64,000 nucleotides of DNA from Hyphomicrobiales bacterium (GTDB lineage: Bacteria > Pseudomonadota > Alphaproteobacteria > Rhizobiales > Rhizobiaceae): contig UBTY01000003.1 in NCBI GenBank assembly GCA_900468535.1, positions 1-64,000 on the forward strand, in the 5' to 3' direction. Below are positions 18,087-26,694 of the stretch, in pieces. Numbering within the stretch: position 1 is the stretch's first letter; each line of letters begins with the position of its first letter. Position numbers and translations under genes: made by a program. The notes below the pieces were generated by a model, which saw only the letters and a program-made list of their open reading frames with translations, was not told where the DNA came from and searched no databases.

Positions 18087-18665
18087 TCAGGATTTCTTCT
18101 TGAACACACCGAGGTTGATAAGCTGCACGCGCCTGTTGTTCGACGCATCGGTCGCCGTGCCCTCAATCGGGAGATACTCCCCAACGCCAACCGCATAGAG
18201 GCGCTGCGGATCGACGGCGAAGGTCGTCGACAACGCCTCCTTGATTGCCGCCGCCCGCTGCTCGCTGAGCTCCAGATTGTGTTTCTCATCGCCCGTTGAG
18301 CTTGCATGACCGACGATGAGGAAATTGTAGGCCCACATGTTCGGATGGTGCAGCGCATCGGCGAGCATCCCGAGCGTCCGGTAGGAGTTCGGCTGGATCG
18401 CAACCGAGTCGTTCTCGAAATTGATCTCGACGATCATCTGCGGAAGCTTTGACAACCACTTCCAGTTCGGCAGAGCCCCCATCGGCTTGTTGCCGCCGTT
18501 GATCGCCTCCTGACGCAACAGCTCCAGGTCGATCACGGGGGCAGCCGCTGTCACCTTGCCAAGCCCCTTCACGATGCGTTCCTGGGAAATCTCCTGGCCC
18601 ACCGCAAAGCCGGGAAGAAGCGTCATTGCCAACAGCAGCGTCTGCTTCATGAGAAATCGTCTCAT
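18087..18665 (-). CDS. OmpA-family peptidoglycan-associated protein
   Basis: 192 residues with a signal peptide (MKQTLLLAMTLLPGFAVGQ). The C-terminal half is an OmpA-like domain: VEINFENDSVAIQPNS, FLIVGHASSTGDEKHN, LSEQRAAAIKEAL and SNNRRVQLINLG, which holds the Asp/Arg pair that grips diaminopimelate. No N-terminal barrel is present, so it is probably a soluble or envelope-associated peptidoglycan binder. ATG 18665 lies 4 bases beyond the stop of the Cys-rich gene, with GGAG overlapping that stop, which suggests coupled translation. Confidence 0.8.
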   Translation of the reverse strand: MRRFLMKQTLLLAMTLLPGFAVGQEISQERIVKGLGKVTAAAPVIDLELLRQEAINGGNKPMGALPNWKWLSKLPQMIVEINFENDSVAIQPNSYRTLGMLADALHHPNMWAYNFLIVGHASSTGDEKHNLELSEQRAAAIKEALSTTFAVDPQRLYAVGVGEYLPIEGTATDASNNRRVQLINLGVFKKKS

Positions 18666-18669
18666 CTGC

Positions 18670-19092
18670 TTATCTCCAGCCTGCATCGGTGATCACCTGA
18701 TTGCATTCCTTGCCGACCCGGCTCTCCTTCTTCACGAGGCATGCCAGGACGAAGCCGTCGCCCTTGATGCCGGAGCAGCTCTTCGACATGTCGCGTTGGC
18801 AGACCTGCTTGTAGATGGTCTGCGCGTGCTCGCGCTGGGAGATCGATTGGAACACGGCGCTGAGCGAGCCCTTGCACGTAGGCGAGACTTTTGCCGCGTT
18901 CTGCTGCAAGCAGTCGGCAATGCGGCCGCCGCCGAGATTGAGACCCTTGCAAAGTTTCTGAATGTCGGCCCCGCAGTCGCTTGCAAGCTTCGTCACCGCA
19001 TCGGCATAGCTCATGGTTTGCGCCGACGCGGCTCCGATATAGGCCGTGGAAGCCAGCACAATGGCCGCCAGTCGAATTCCGCCCTTTAGCAT
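18670..19092 (-). CDS. Secreted cysteine-rich-repeat protein
   Basis: 140 residues with a signal peptide (LAAIVLASTAYIGAASAQ). Six or more cysteines sit in a pattern like the Cys-rich GLG1-type repeat: LASDCGADIQKLCKGL, GGRIADCLQQN, SPTCKGSL, QVCQRDMSKSCSG, FVLACLVKKE. The same fold is common in secreted proteins of Rhizobiales. Function unknown. It is the first gene of a two-gene unit with the OmpA-like gene, and a long palindrome lies about 70 bases upstream. Confidence 0.75.
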   Translation of the reverse strand: MLKGGIRLAAIVLASTAYIGAASAQTMSYADAVTKLASDCGADIQKLCKGLNLGGGRIADCLQQNAAKVSPTCKGSLSAVFQSISQREHAQTIYKQVCQRDMSKSCSGIKGDGFVLACLVKKESRVGKECNQVITDAGWR

Positions 19093-19160
19093 GTCGTCCC
19101 CTCTCTCGAATGGGTGTCAAAACGAACGGGGGGACCTTGCACGAAATCTTGCGATCATGG

Positions 19161-19183
19161 GTGTATGTTACGGTAACACACAC
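19161..19183. promoter_or_regulatory. Palindromic operator candidate
   Basis: TGTTAC-G-GTAACA (19166-19178) is a perfect palindrome. Four more outer pairs match (GTGT and ACAC) after one mismatch, giving about 23 bases of dyad symmetry. It lies 69 bases upstream of the Cys-rich gene and 177 bases before the DUF2277 gene. The size suits a TetR or LacI-type dimer; no such regulator is next to it. Confidence 0.5.
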
Positions 19184-19223
19184 CGCTTCTCGGGTGTCGC
19201 CTCTCTCAAGATCGGGCTTAAAC

Positions 19224-19272
19224 CTCGGTAGCTACGCCGGCTGCCATCCCGGCATGCTCGCGACGAACCGAG
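19224..19272 (+). other. Nested hairpins in the leader of the DUF2277 gene
   Basis: CTCGGT (19224-19229) pairs with ACCGAG (19267-19272), and inside it GCCGG (19236-19240) pairs with CCGGC (19249-19253). A competing CGAAC/GTTCG hairpin overlaps the 3' arm (19264-19276). The fold could be a leader element but has no match that I recognise. Confidence 0.3.
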
Positions 19273-19359
19273 TTCGTTTGCAATTGGCGCCCGTGCGACT
19301 AGTTTTTATGCAATGTCGTTCCCTCTCATTGGCAGAGAGACGACGATTGGGAGCAAGTT

Positions 19360-19626
19360 ATGTGCCGAAACATCAAACCGTTGTTCAATTTCGACCCGCC
19401 GGCGACGGATGCGGAAATCCATGATGCCGCGCTTCAGTTCGTCCGTAAACTGAGTGGAACCACCAGGCCGTCGAAACGCAATGAAGCCGCCTTCGACAAG
19501 GCCGTCGCGTCGATCGCCAATTGCGCCAGGGAGCTATTGAATTCGCTGGAGACGTCTCAGCCGCCCCGCGATCGCGAGGAGGTCGCCGCGAAGGCCCGCG
19601 CCAGATCGGCGATGCGGTTCGCATGA
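19360..19626 (+). CDS. DUF2277 family protein
   Basis: 88 residues beginning MCRNIKPLFNFDPPATDAE and continuing QFVRKLSGTTRPSK, AFDKAV and PPRDREEVAAKARARSA, which is the full DUF2277 pattern. The family is widespread and of unknown function; the invariant CRNI start is conserved. GGGAG lies 6 bases before ATG 19360. Monocistronic, closed by the hairpin at 19653. Confidence 0.85.
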   Translation: MCRNIKPLFNFDPPATDAEIHDAALQFVRKLSGTTRPSKRNEAAFDKAVASIANCARELLNSLETSQPPRDREEVAAKARARSAMRFA

Positions 19627-19652
19627 GAGGGGCGCGGCGCAGAAAGGATTGA

Positions 19653-19677
19653 GCTCATCCGGTCGGGCCGGATGAGC
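19653..19677 (+). terminator. Terminator-like hairpin after DUF2277
   Basis: GCTCATCCGG (19653-19662) and CCGGATGAGC (19668-19677) form a perfect 10-base stem around TCGGG. It lies 27 bases after the DUF2277 stop; no T run. Confidence 0.55.
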
Positions 19678-19737
19678 AGTAGTACGAGGGGCATTGGTGC
19701 CCCGCCCAGTCACGGCAGCCTGAATGATTGTGTCGGG

Positions 19738-19772
19738 TTCACGCTACCGACGGCATCAGCCGTCGGCGTGAA
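19738..19772 (-). terminator. Hairpin spanning the bacA stop codon
   Basis: Inner stem CCGACGGC (19747-19754)/GCCGTCGG (19759-19766) and outer stem TTCACGC (19738-19744)/GCGTGAA (19766-19772) stack into a long hairpin that covers the last codons of bacA. It may end or stabilise the bacA message. Confidence 0.5.
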
Positions 19773-21021
19773 TGATGCCTGCCTCGCGCTCGAGATAGCG
19801 CTGGTCGATATCCGGCAGAGGCTCGCCGTCGATCGCGGATTCGAAGGTACGAAGGCGTTTGTAGATCGACAGCAGCTCCACGATCGTCGTCCAGGAATTG
19901 ACGAGATACTGGAACGAACCACGCACCTGATCGAAGACGTTGTTGATCTGTGTCAGCAGACCAAGCGTCAGCTTGCCGGCGACGATCGACGGCACGAGCA
20001 CGATGAGGCTGAAGAGGTTATCCGCCTGCAGATAGAAGATGCGGGCAACGTTGAAGTACATGTAGTGGAAATAGAGCCGGAAATAGTTGCGGCGCACGTT
20101 GGCAAAGAGCTCTGCGACCGTCGGCGGTGTCGCACGGTCTGCGTGGTCTTCGCCATAGACCAGTTCCTTGCGGTAGGACGCTTCGACGCGCTGGTTTCGG
20201 AACTCGAGGCCCGGCAACTTGATACCGACAAGTCCAAGAAACACCGTGCCGAAAATCGACCAGAAGATTGCGGCCCAGACGAGCGCATGTGGGATCTCGC
20301 CGATGAGCGGCAGTTCCGTGATGTTTGCGCCGATCTTGAACAGCACCGGCAGGAAGGCGATCAGCGTCATGACCGAGCTCACGAGGCTGACGCCCAGGCT
20401 TTCCACTGTCGATGAGAAGCGCATCGTATCTTCCTGAACACGCTGCGAGGCACCTTCGATGTGACGAAGCTTCGGCCAGTGCGCCATGTAGTATTCGTTC
20501 ATCGCCGTACGCCAGCGGAAGATCCAGTGGCTGACGAAGAAGAGATTGAGCACACCGACGGTGATCGCCACGAAGGCGATCCCGGCAAAGCCGAGCATCC
20601 CGAGATAGAGCTGCGACGCAGTCACCGGCGCGGTCTTTGCGAGCGCCTGCTGGATCATGTCGTAGAACGGACCGTACCAGGCATTGATCGCAACGCTCAC
20701 CTGCACAGAGAAATAGGTGTTGAAGATGATCAGCGCCGAACCGAGCACCGACCACATCTGCCAGCGATGCGGGCTGTAGGTGAACCAGAAGCCCGCGAAG
20801 ATGGCGACGAAGACGATGTAATAGATGTAGAACCACAGGAAGGGCTTGGACCAGAAAACCGAAACGCCGATCGGCGCCTCCTGCCCGGCCGGCAGCGGCG
20901 GCAGTCCGATCACAGCACCAAGGGCGGAGCCCCCGAGATACCACAGAAGGACGCCGAGCAACGCCCAGACGATGGCTGACGTGAAGAACAGTTTCGGCTT
21001 TGGAAAGTAGGATAGAAACAC
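19756..21021 (-). CDS. bacA: Peptide antibiotic transporter BacA/SbmA
   Basis: Inner-membrane SbmA/BacA-family importer of 421 residues that takes up peptides, including proline-rich antimicrobial and, in legume symbionts, nodule-specific Cys-rich peptides, using the proton gradient. S. meliloti BacA is needed for bacteroid survival. The start [22 protein letters not shown] and [28 protein letters not shown] are highly characteristic; [27 protein letters not shown] is the ABC-transporter-like C-terminal segment without an ATPase. The frame stays open upstream to 21165, but GTG 21021 with AGGAAGG upstream matches the family length. Very sure of the family; a symbiotic role is not shown by sequence. 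Confidence 0.93.
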   Translation of the reverse strand: MFLSYFPKPKLFFTSAIVWALLGVLLWYLGGSALGAVIGLPPLPAGQEAPIGVSVFWSKPFLWFYIYYIVFVAIFAGFWFTYSPHRWQMWSVLGSALIIFNTYFSVQVSVAINAWYGPFYDMIQQALAKTAPVTASQLYLGMLGFAGIAFVAITVGVLNLFFVSHWIFRWRTAMNEYYMAHWPKLRHIEGASQRVQEDTMRFSSTVESLGVSLVSSVMTLIAFLPVLFKIGANITELPLIGEIPHALVWAAIFWSIFGTVFLGLVGIKLPGLEFRNQRVEASYRKELVYGEDHADRATPPTVAELFANVRRNYFRLYFHYMYFNVARIFYLQADNLFSLIVLVPSIVAGKLTLGLLTQINNVFDQVRGSFQYLVNSWTTIVELLSIYKRLRTFESAIDGEPLPDIDQRYLEREAGIIHADG

Positions 21022-21177
21022 GGGAGGGATTGCCTTCCTGAACAGGTGACTTCGCAAGCTCCATAAAGAGCAATTGCGCCGAAAACTAAGGCAGTTCGTG
21101 CAGCGCAGCAATGGCCTCCCGGCATTCTTACGCAATTGTAACCGCTTAGAGGCGTTTATTACCAAAGGGAAACAATT

Positions 21178-22362
21178 TCAGGAAAGTTTCCTCATGACAG
21201 GCATGACCAGCGCCGCGCAGGTAACGAGGGCTACAGCCGCGACATAGGTCGGCGCGACGAAACTACCTGTGCGCTCCGCCAATGCGCCCGCGACGACAGG
21301 ACCGACGATCTGGCCGAGCCCGAAGGCTGCCGTCATCATTGCAAAGGCCCGGCGCGGGCTTGCCGGCACCAGCTTGCGGCCGATCTGCAAGCCGTAGGCC
21401 GTGATCGCCAGGAAGGTGGCGCCGAACAGCGCCCCGCCGATCATCGGCGCAACGGAATGCGGCAGCACCACGGTCGCCAGCACGCCGAGGGCCTCGACCA
21501 GCAACGCCGCAACATAGATCCGGCCAAGTCCAAGCGGCCCGACCAGCGGCTTCCACACGAAAAGAGCGACCGTCGCCGTCAACCCGGCAATGAACCAGGA
21601 GAGGAATTCGACGACAGCGCCGGCGGCCGCCATGCGGGCAATCGTAACGAGAAATGTGGCGGTGATGACATAGCCGAAACCGAACAACCCGTAAGATAGC
21701 GTCACGAGCAACATCGCGCGGCTCCAGACGATCGCCGGTTCCTTTCCGACCTGTCCGCCGCCGATCGGCCCCGACGGCAGAAGCAGCCAGACGATCCCGA
21801 GGCTGACGGCCGAATAGATCGCCCCGCCAATCCAGTCGACCCGCCAGGCATCCGGGCTGCCGTGATAGACGAGGCCGATGGCGAAAACCATCACCGACGA
21901 GAGGGCGATCCCGGCGCCTGGCCCACCGAAATGCGCCGATTGCACATGGTCGTTGCCGGCAGATGCGCCGTGGCTGAGCACGATCGAGGAGGTGAAGATC
22001 ATCGCGAAGGCGCTGGCGAGACCGGCGAGAAATCGGATCGCGGCAAAGAGCATCACCGAATTGGTGGTCGCCATCGCGGCCAAAAGGATCGCGTTCAACG
22101 CCAGCGCTGCAAGGGCGATGCTGCGCTCACGCCCGGCTGCCCAGCCATAGGCAGCGAGCACCGCGCCGGCGAGATAACCGACGAAATTCGCCGATGCGAT
22201 GAAGCCCGCGTCAGCCGACGAGAGCGGAACGCCGCTCATCATGCCCGGCAGGATCGGCGTGTAGGAAAAACGTCCGAACCCCATGGCCGCGGCCATCGCG
22301 ATCGCGCCAGCAAGGGCAGTACGGAAGAGGTGTCTGGGGAAAGTGTCGTTGCGTACCAGCAT
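21178..22362 (-). CDS. YbfB/YjiJ-family MFS transporter
   Basis: 394-residue major facilitator with twelve helices. The start LAGAIAMAAAMGFGRFSYTPILP is the YbfB/YjiJ signature. Substrate unknown; members are often drug or metabolite exporters. ATG 22362 is chosen; GTG 22383 is an alternative, and neither has a strong ribosome site. It is divergent from the PadR regulator with an operator-like dyad between them, which suggests PadR controls it. Confidence 0.82.
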   Translation of the reverse strand: MLVRNDTFPRHLFRTALAGAIAMAAAMGFGRFSYTPILPGMMSGVPLSSADAGFIASANFVGYLAGAVLAAYGWAAGRERSIALAALALNAILLAAMATTNSVMLFAAIRFLAGLASAFAMIFTSSIVLSHGASAGNDHVQSAHFGGPGAGIALSSVMVFAIGLVYHGSPDAWRVDWIGGAIYSAVSLGIVWLLLPSGPIGGGQVGKEPAIVWSRAMLLVTLSYGLFGFGYVITATFLVTIARMAAAGAVVEFLSWFIAGLTATVALFVWKPLVGPLGLGRIYVAALLVEALGVLATVVLPHSVAPMIGGALFGATFLAITAYGLQIGRKLVPASPRRAFAMMTAAFGLGQIVGPVVAGALAERTGSFVAPTYVAAVALVTCAALVMPVMRKLS

Positions 22363-22456
22363 CCGCGGTTTATCGCGCTGCACAACGGCACGGACAAGCG
22401 AGATTTTCTGATCGACCCATCAAATCCGCTGACATTCTTCTCCCTCTTGAAATCGA

Positions 22457-22496
22457 GTATCTTACGATATATGTTTTACGACATAGTGAAAGATAC
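22457..22496. promoter_or_regulatory. Dyad operator between MFS and PadR genes
   Basis: GTATCTT (22457-22463) and AAGATAC (22490-22496) form an outer inverted repeat; TATGT (22470-22474) and ACATA (22481-22485) form an inner one spaced by 6. ATGT...ACAT half-sites are typical of PadR operators. The outer right arm lies 16 bases before the PadR start, so it could give autoregulation as well as control of the MFS gene. Confidence 0.5.
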
Positions 22497-22512
22497 ATCT
22501 AAGGAGTGACCT

Positions 22513-23079
22513 ATGAGAGGTTTTAGAGGTGGCATGATGGGCGGCGGTGGTTTCCGTATGGGCCGCAAGTTTGCAGCAGGCGATCTTCAACTGGTGATCC
22601 TGGCACTGCTTTCCGAGCAGCCGCGCCATGGATACGAGTTGATCAAACTGTTGGAAGAACGATCGGGCGGCTTCTATGTCCCGAGCCCCGGCGTGATTTA
22701 TCCGGCGCTGACCTACTTGGAAGAAACTGGCCTTGCCGACGTCGAGACCGAGGGAGCGAAGAAGCTCTACAGCATCACCGAAAGCGGCCGGAAACTCGTC
22801 GAGGAGAACCAGTCGATGCTGGAAATGACGCTTGGAAAGCTTGAGAAGATCGGCGCGAAGATGGCCCACGTACGGCGGATCTTCGATCCTGAAAGTCGTG
22901 GTGGCGATCGCGAAGAAGATCCGTTCCCGGACGACCGGAGCGAAGTCAGTGCAGCACGCATGCTGCTGAAGTCGGCGCTACGATTGCGCCATCCCTGGTC
23001 GAAGGAAGAAGCCAAGCGCATCGCCGGCATCCTCGAGCGGGCCGCGGCCGAAATCCTACAGGGCGGCCAGCGCGACTGA
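22513..23079 (+). CDS. PadR-family transcriptional regulator
   Basis: 188 residues. A Gly-rich N-terminal tail (MRGFRGGMMGGGGFRMG) leads to the PadR winged helix: LQLVILALLSEQPRHGYELIKLLEERSGG, YVPSPGVIYPALTYLEETGLAD and KKLYSITESGRKLV. The C-terminal region is a longer helical dimer domain. AAGGAGTGA at 22499 gives a strong ribosome site for ATG 22513. PadR proteins are usually repressors relieved by ligand; its target is likely the divergent MFS gene. Confidence 0.9.
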   Translation: MRGFRGGMMGGGGFRMGRKFAAGDLQLVILALLSEQPRHGYELIKLLEERSGGFYVPSPGVIYPALTYLEETGLADVETEGAKKLYSITESGRKLVEENQSMLEMTLGKLEKIGAKMAHVRRIFDPESRGGDREEDPFPDDRSEVSAARMLLKSALRLRHPWSKEEAKRIAGILERAAAEILQGGQRD

Positions 23080-23185
23080 GCCCGGACGAATAAGACTTAA
23101 TGACTCGGATCGGGCAGTTGGCAGTTGTTACTTCAATTCTGGCATGTTGCAACTGCCCACCCGCTGCCCCGGGGGCAAAACCCGG

Positions 23186-23659
23186 CTAGATCGCTCGATA
23201 GGCTCTGGCAAGGAGGCGCATTGCGGCAACGGCGCGTCCAACGACGATGCCGAACACCGGCAACCCCGTCACCAACAGGTATTGCCCGCCCAACATGCGC
23301 CGTTGAGAAAACGGTAGCGCCAGCCCCATGATGGCTCGCACGACGGCAAACCCCATATAGCTTCCAAGTAAACCGAAAACCAGCGCCACACCGAGCACCA
23401 ACTTGAACAGGTACTCGAAATCATCGGAGACGTTTCGTCTTTTCAGAGCACTGTCGAGCGCGGAAAAATTGTCGCCCGGGCGAAGGTTGTAAAGGACCGT
23501 CGACAGAGTGAGGAACACTGCCAGCCAACCGAGAACCCTGTTAAGAGCGACCCCCTCCAATCCCATATAGCGACCGAGGATGAGGCCGGAGATTCCAACC
23601 AGCACAACAAGGAGGGAGCGGGTTTCTCTTCTTCTCGCACGATTTTCGACAGGAGACAT
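23186..23659 (-). CDS. Small membrane protein of unknown function
   Basis: 157 residues with about four hydrophobic segments (LLVVLVGISGLILGRYMG, VLGWLAVFLTLSTVLY, FKLVLGVALVFGLLGSYMGFAVV, YLLVTGLPVFGIVVGRAVAAM) and a charged loop between the second and third. No family recognised. ATG 23659 has GAGG 5 bases upstream. Base composition is slightly less GC-rich than its neighbours. Confidence 0.5.
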   Translation of the reverse strand: MSPVENRARRRETRSLLVVLVGISGLILGRYMGLEGVALNRVLGWLAVFLTLSTVLYNLRPGDNFSALDSALKRRNVSDDFEYLFKLVLGVALVFGLLGSYMGFAVVRAIMGLALPFSQRRMLGGQYLLVTGLPVFGIVVGRAVAAMRLLARAYRAI

Positions 23660-23947
23660 ACACACCTCGCATAGACGTCAAAAAACTACTATTGCGAGCA
23701 AATTTCCTTGTAAATTCTACTTTAATCTTAGAGTTAACGGCATCCCGTCGACCACGCTCGACCCTCCGAACGAGCGTCGTGGTCTTTGCAGGTAACCCAT
23801 CTCACAATGATCCTTTCGACGCGTCCATGCGTATGAGCAAAGTCGAGGTGTGGCGGGAGACCTCCGAACAGCGCTTGCGCGCTTGCCTTCACAGAGCTTT
23901 TGAGACCTTGAGATGGATGCCAGCGACCTCCCCCGGCGTGCATCTCG
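23660..23947 (+). ncRNA. Candidate small RNA region (no gene in 23660-23991)
   Basis: No coding sequence is supported in 23660-23991, yet the stretch ends on the plus strand in a very strong intrinsic terminator with no plus-strand gene before it. An AT-rich promoter-like segment (about 23690-23735) is followed by a bulged hairpin (23750-23784: GACCACGCTCG against CGAGCGTC-GTGGTC) and two CCTCC-type anti-SD motifs (23861-23865 and 23927-23934). These are features of trans-acting rhizobial sRNAs. The 5' end is unknown; the segment after the first hairpin (about 23790 onward) is the most likely RNA. Confidence 0.35.
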
Positions 23948-23987
23948 AAGGCAGGGTCCCGTACCCGAAAGCGGGACCCTGCCTTTT
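23948..23987 (+). terminator. Strong intrinsic terminator
   Basis: AAGGCAGGGTCCCG (23948-23961) pairs perfectly with CGGGACCCTGCCTT (23972-23985) around a 10-base loop and runs into TTTT (23984-23987). It lies just past the map stop (map is on the opposite strand) and has the right polarity for a plus-strand transcript. Confidence 0.8.
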
Positions 23988-23991
23988 CCAA

Positions 23992-24750
23992 TCAGGTAGC
24001 GTCATCAGGCAAGGTCAGGATCAGCGGCCCGTTGCGGGTCGCGACGACGGTATGTTCATACTGCACCGTCGGCGCCTGTGGATCGGAATACAGCGTCCAT
24101 GCATCGTCACCGCCCTCGGCCCATGTCGCGCCGAGCGACAGGAAAGGCTCGACGGTAAACACCAGCCCTTCCGACATCATCCGCTTTTCCGAAGGATCCG
24201 GCCAGGTCGACAGCTCGCCCGGCTCCTCATGCAGGGATCGCCCGACGCCGTGGCTGGCGAGGTTGGTCACCAGCGTATAGCGGTTCTTCGCCGCAAAGGC
24301 TCCAATCGCCTGGCCGATCTTGGCAAGCGGTTCGCCAGCCTTGATCTGATTTAACCCAACCCAGAGCGCACGCTTGCCGTCACGGCAAAGCTTTTCCATC
24401 TTCGGCTTGTGCGGCGGCACGCTGAACGAGGCGCCGGTATCCGAAAAGAACCCGTCCTTTTCAGCGGAGACGTCGATGTTGACGAGATCCCCCGGCCGGA
24501 TGATCCGCGACCCCGGAATGCCGTGCGCAACCTCTTCGTTGACGCTGATGCAGGTCGCGCCGGGAAACTGGTAACAGAACTCGGGGGCCGAGCGCGCACC
24601 GGCATCTTCCAGCACCTTGCGACCGATCTTGTCGAGTTCTTCCGTGGTGATCCCGGGCTCGAGAGCCGCTGCCATGACCTGCATCGCATTGGCGCAGATA
24701 CGGCCGATTTCCTTGAGTTTCAGGAGTTCGTCTTCATTCTCTACGATCAT
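23992..24750 (-). CDS. map: Methionine aminopeptidase, type I
   Basis: Removes the initiator methionine from new proteins; a dinuclear metallo-protease of the pita-bread fold. 252 residues. Metal and active-site elements are visible: HGIPGSRIIRPGDLVNIDVSAEKDGFFSDTG (with the two Asp ligands), SHGVGRSLHEEP with the conserved His, and VFTVEPFLS with the Glu ligand. No N-terminal extension, hence type Ia. Standalone gene; this genome may carry a second map elsewhere. Confidence 0.95.
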   Translation of the reverse strand: MIVENEDELLKLKEIGRICANAMQVMAAALEPGITTEELDKIGRKVLEDAGARSAPEFCYQFPGATCISVNEEVAHGIPGSRIIRPGDLVNIDVSAEKDGFFSDTGASFSVPPHKPKMEKLCRDGKRALWVGLNQIKAGEPLAKIGQAIGAFAAKNRYTLVTNLASHGVGRSLHEEPGELSTWPDPSEKRMMSEGLVFTVEPFLSLGATWAEGGDDAWTLYSDPQAPTVQYEHTVVATRNGPLILTLPDDAT

Positions 24751-24852
24751 CGATCCGCTCCCGGCCCCGCGGCCGGAGGGCCGGCTCTTGTAAAATCACA
24801 ACACGATGACAGGAGAAATCCAACTCATCCTTTACGGCATCATGCTCTCGCT

Positions 24853-25923
24853 TTAGGCGGAGGCTTTCGCGCCTTCGCCGCTCTCAGTCAATGCCTTTCT
24901 GACGATCGGCGCGACTTTCGTTCCGTAGAGCTCGATGCCGCGCATGATCTGCGCATGCGGCATCAATCCGATCGCCATCTGCAGCAGGAAACGATCGTTC
25001 TTGAACAGGCGATGATGCGCGATGATCTTCTCCGCGACCAACTCGGGATCGCCGACGAACAGCGCGCCGTTAGGTCCGCGAGACATGTCGAAATGGGCGC
25101 GCGTGGTCGCGCCCCAGCCGCGCTCGCGGCCGATGCGGTTCATCACCTCGGCCTGCGGCCCGTAGAACTGGTCGGCTGCCGCATCGGTCGTATCAGCAAT
25201 GAAGCCGTGAACGTTGATGCTGGTCTTCAGCTTCGTGGCGTCCTGATCGGCGCGGCGCGCTGCCTCCCGATAGAGATCGAAGAGAGGCGCAAAACGGCGC
25301 GGCTCGCCGCCGATGATGGCGAGGGCCACCGGAAGCCCCATGGCCCCTGCCCGCGCAACCGACTGCGGCGTTCCGCCAACAGCAATCCAGAGCGGCAACG
25401 GATCCTGGAACGGCCGCGGATAGACGCCACGCCCATTGATCGGCGCATGCATCTCGCCAGACCACGTCACGACTTCCTGGCTACGCAGCGCCATCAGCAG
25501 ATCGATCTTTTCCTCGAACAGCTGGTCGTAGTCCTCGAGATTGTAGCCGAAGAGCGGAAAGGACTCGATGAACGAACCACGACCCGCCATGATCTCCGCC
25601 CGCCCCTCGGAGAGGAGGTCGAGCGTCGCGAACTGCTGGAAGACGCGCACCGGATCATCCGAACTGAGCACGGTGACGGCGCTGGTGAGACGGATGTTTT
25701 TCGTCTTCACGGCAGCCGCCGCAAGCGCGACCGCCGGCGCCGACGCCGCATAGTCGGGACGGTGATGTTCGCCCAAGCCGAAGACATCGAGCCCGACCTG
25801 GTCGGCAAGCTCGATCTCCTCGATCAGGTGCTTGAGGCGCTCCGCGCCCTCCGCCCCTTTGCTGCGGCTCGGATTCGGATTGACGTCAGCAAAGGTATAA
25901 AGGCCCAGTTCCATCGCTTGCAT
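24853..25923 (-). CDS. LLM-class flavin-dependent oxidoreductase
   Basis: 356-residue luciferase-like TIM barrel using FMN or F420-type flavin. [85 protein letters not shown] and [30 protein letters not shown] place it in the subgroup typified by Agrobacterium Atu2307. Substrate unknown. Separate transcription unit upstream of map. Confidence 0.88.
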   Translation of the reverse strand: MQAMELGLYTFADVNPNPSRSKGAEGAERLKHLIEEIELADQVGLDVFGLGEHHRPDYAASAPAVALAAAAVKTKNIRLTSAVTVLSSDDPVRVFQQFATLDLLSEGRAEIMAGRGSFIESFPLFGYNLEDYDQLFEEKIDLLMALRSQEVVTWSGEMHAPINGRGVYPRPFQDPLPLWIAVGGTPQSVARAGAMGLPVALAIIGGEPRRFAPLFDLYREAARRADQDATKLKTSINVHGFIADTTDAAADQFYGPQAEVMNRIGRERGWGATTRAHFDMSRGPNGALFVGDPELVAEKIIAHHRLFKNDRFLLQMAIGLMPHAQIMRGIELYGTKVAPIVRKALTESGEGAKASA

Positions 25924-26125
25924 CCCGTTGAATTCGCTCTGGACATAAGGATGGGGCAGAGAAGGCGCAAATACAAATTCTAGAACGAAATCTTCGAGAA
26001 TGTTGATGGGCGCTCGATCACGAGAGACGAAGTTTTGAATCCGATTTCAATAGCTTCCGGCCATTGCCGGAATCACCGACGAAACGGCTTCACGCAAATC
26101 GTGAAGCCGATGAGCACGGACTGAC

Positions 26126-26593
26126 TTATGCCCGGGCAAGCAGTTCCGCGAGTTGGTCGGCGCATTTGCCCCAACCTTCGTGGAAGCCCATCTTCTCATG
26201 CTCCTCCTTGTCGGCTGCCGTCCAGTGACGAGCCGTGGCGGTGTATTTCGTGCGACCATTGCCGAGGTCTTCGAGCAGGATGATCGCCACGAAGAACGGC
26301 TTCTGCGACGGCACCCAGGCGCTGGTGAAGGCGTCGGTGAAAACGATCTTCTCGTTCTCGACGATTTCAAGATAGACGCCTCGGTTGGGAAATTCCTGGC
26401 CGTCGGGGCTGCGCATCACAATGAGGTTCGACCCACCCGGGCGCACGTCGAGTTTCGCATCGGCAATGCTCCACGGACGCGGCACGAACCACTCCTTCAT
26501 CAGGACCGGGTCGGTCCAGGCCTTGAAAATCTTCTCGCGCGGCGCATCGAATTCGCGCACGAGAACCAGTTCATGTTCGGCGTCTACGGTCAT
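26126..26593 (-). CDS. SRPBCC (AHSA1-like) protein
   Basis: 155 residues with the START/Bet v1-like helix-grip fold: LVLVREFDAPREKIFKAWTDPVLMKEWF, VRPGGSNLIVMRSPDGQEF and RHWTAADKEEHEKMGFHEGWGKCADQL at the end. These proteins bind hydrophobic ligands or, in the AHSA1 case, Hsp90. It follows the sigma-factor gene by 101 bases on the same strand and is a probable member of its regulon, as is common for ECF42 loci. Confidence 0.82.
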   Translation of the reverse strand: MTVDAEHELVLVREFDAPREKIFKAWTDPVLMKEWFVPRPWSIADAKLDVRPGGSNLIVMRSPDGQEFPNRGVYLEIVENEKIVFTDAFTSAWVPSQKPFFVAIILLEDLGNGRTKYTATARHWTAADKEEHEKMGFHEGWGKCADQLAELLARA

Positions 26594-26694
26594 TTCAGCA
26601 TTCCTCCTGTTGAGCGAAACCTGTTTTCGATCAGGTTGTTACAAGGACGTGGGAGGCGATCCGGTTCCGACAACCGCACCGTTATTTTCGGGAA

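Noticed and set aside
23692..24354. 220-residue plus frame before and across map
   Set aside because: It would read through a strong terminator and then lie antisense to map; an RNA gene fits better.
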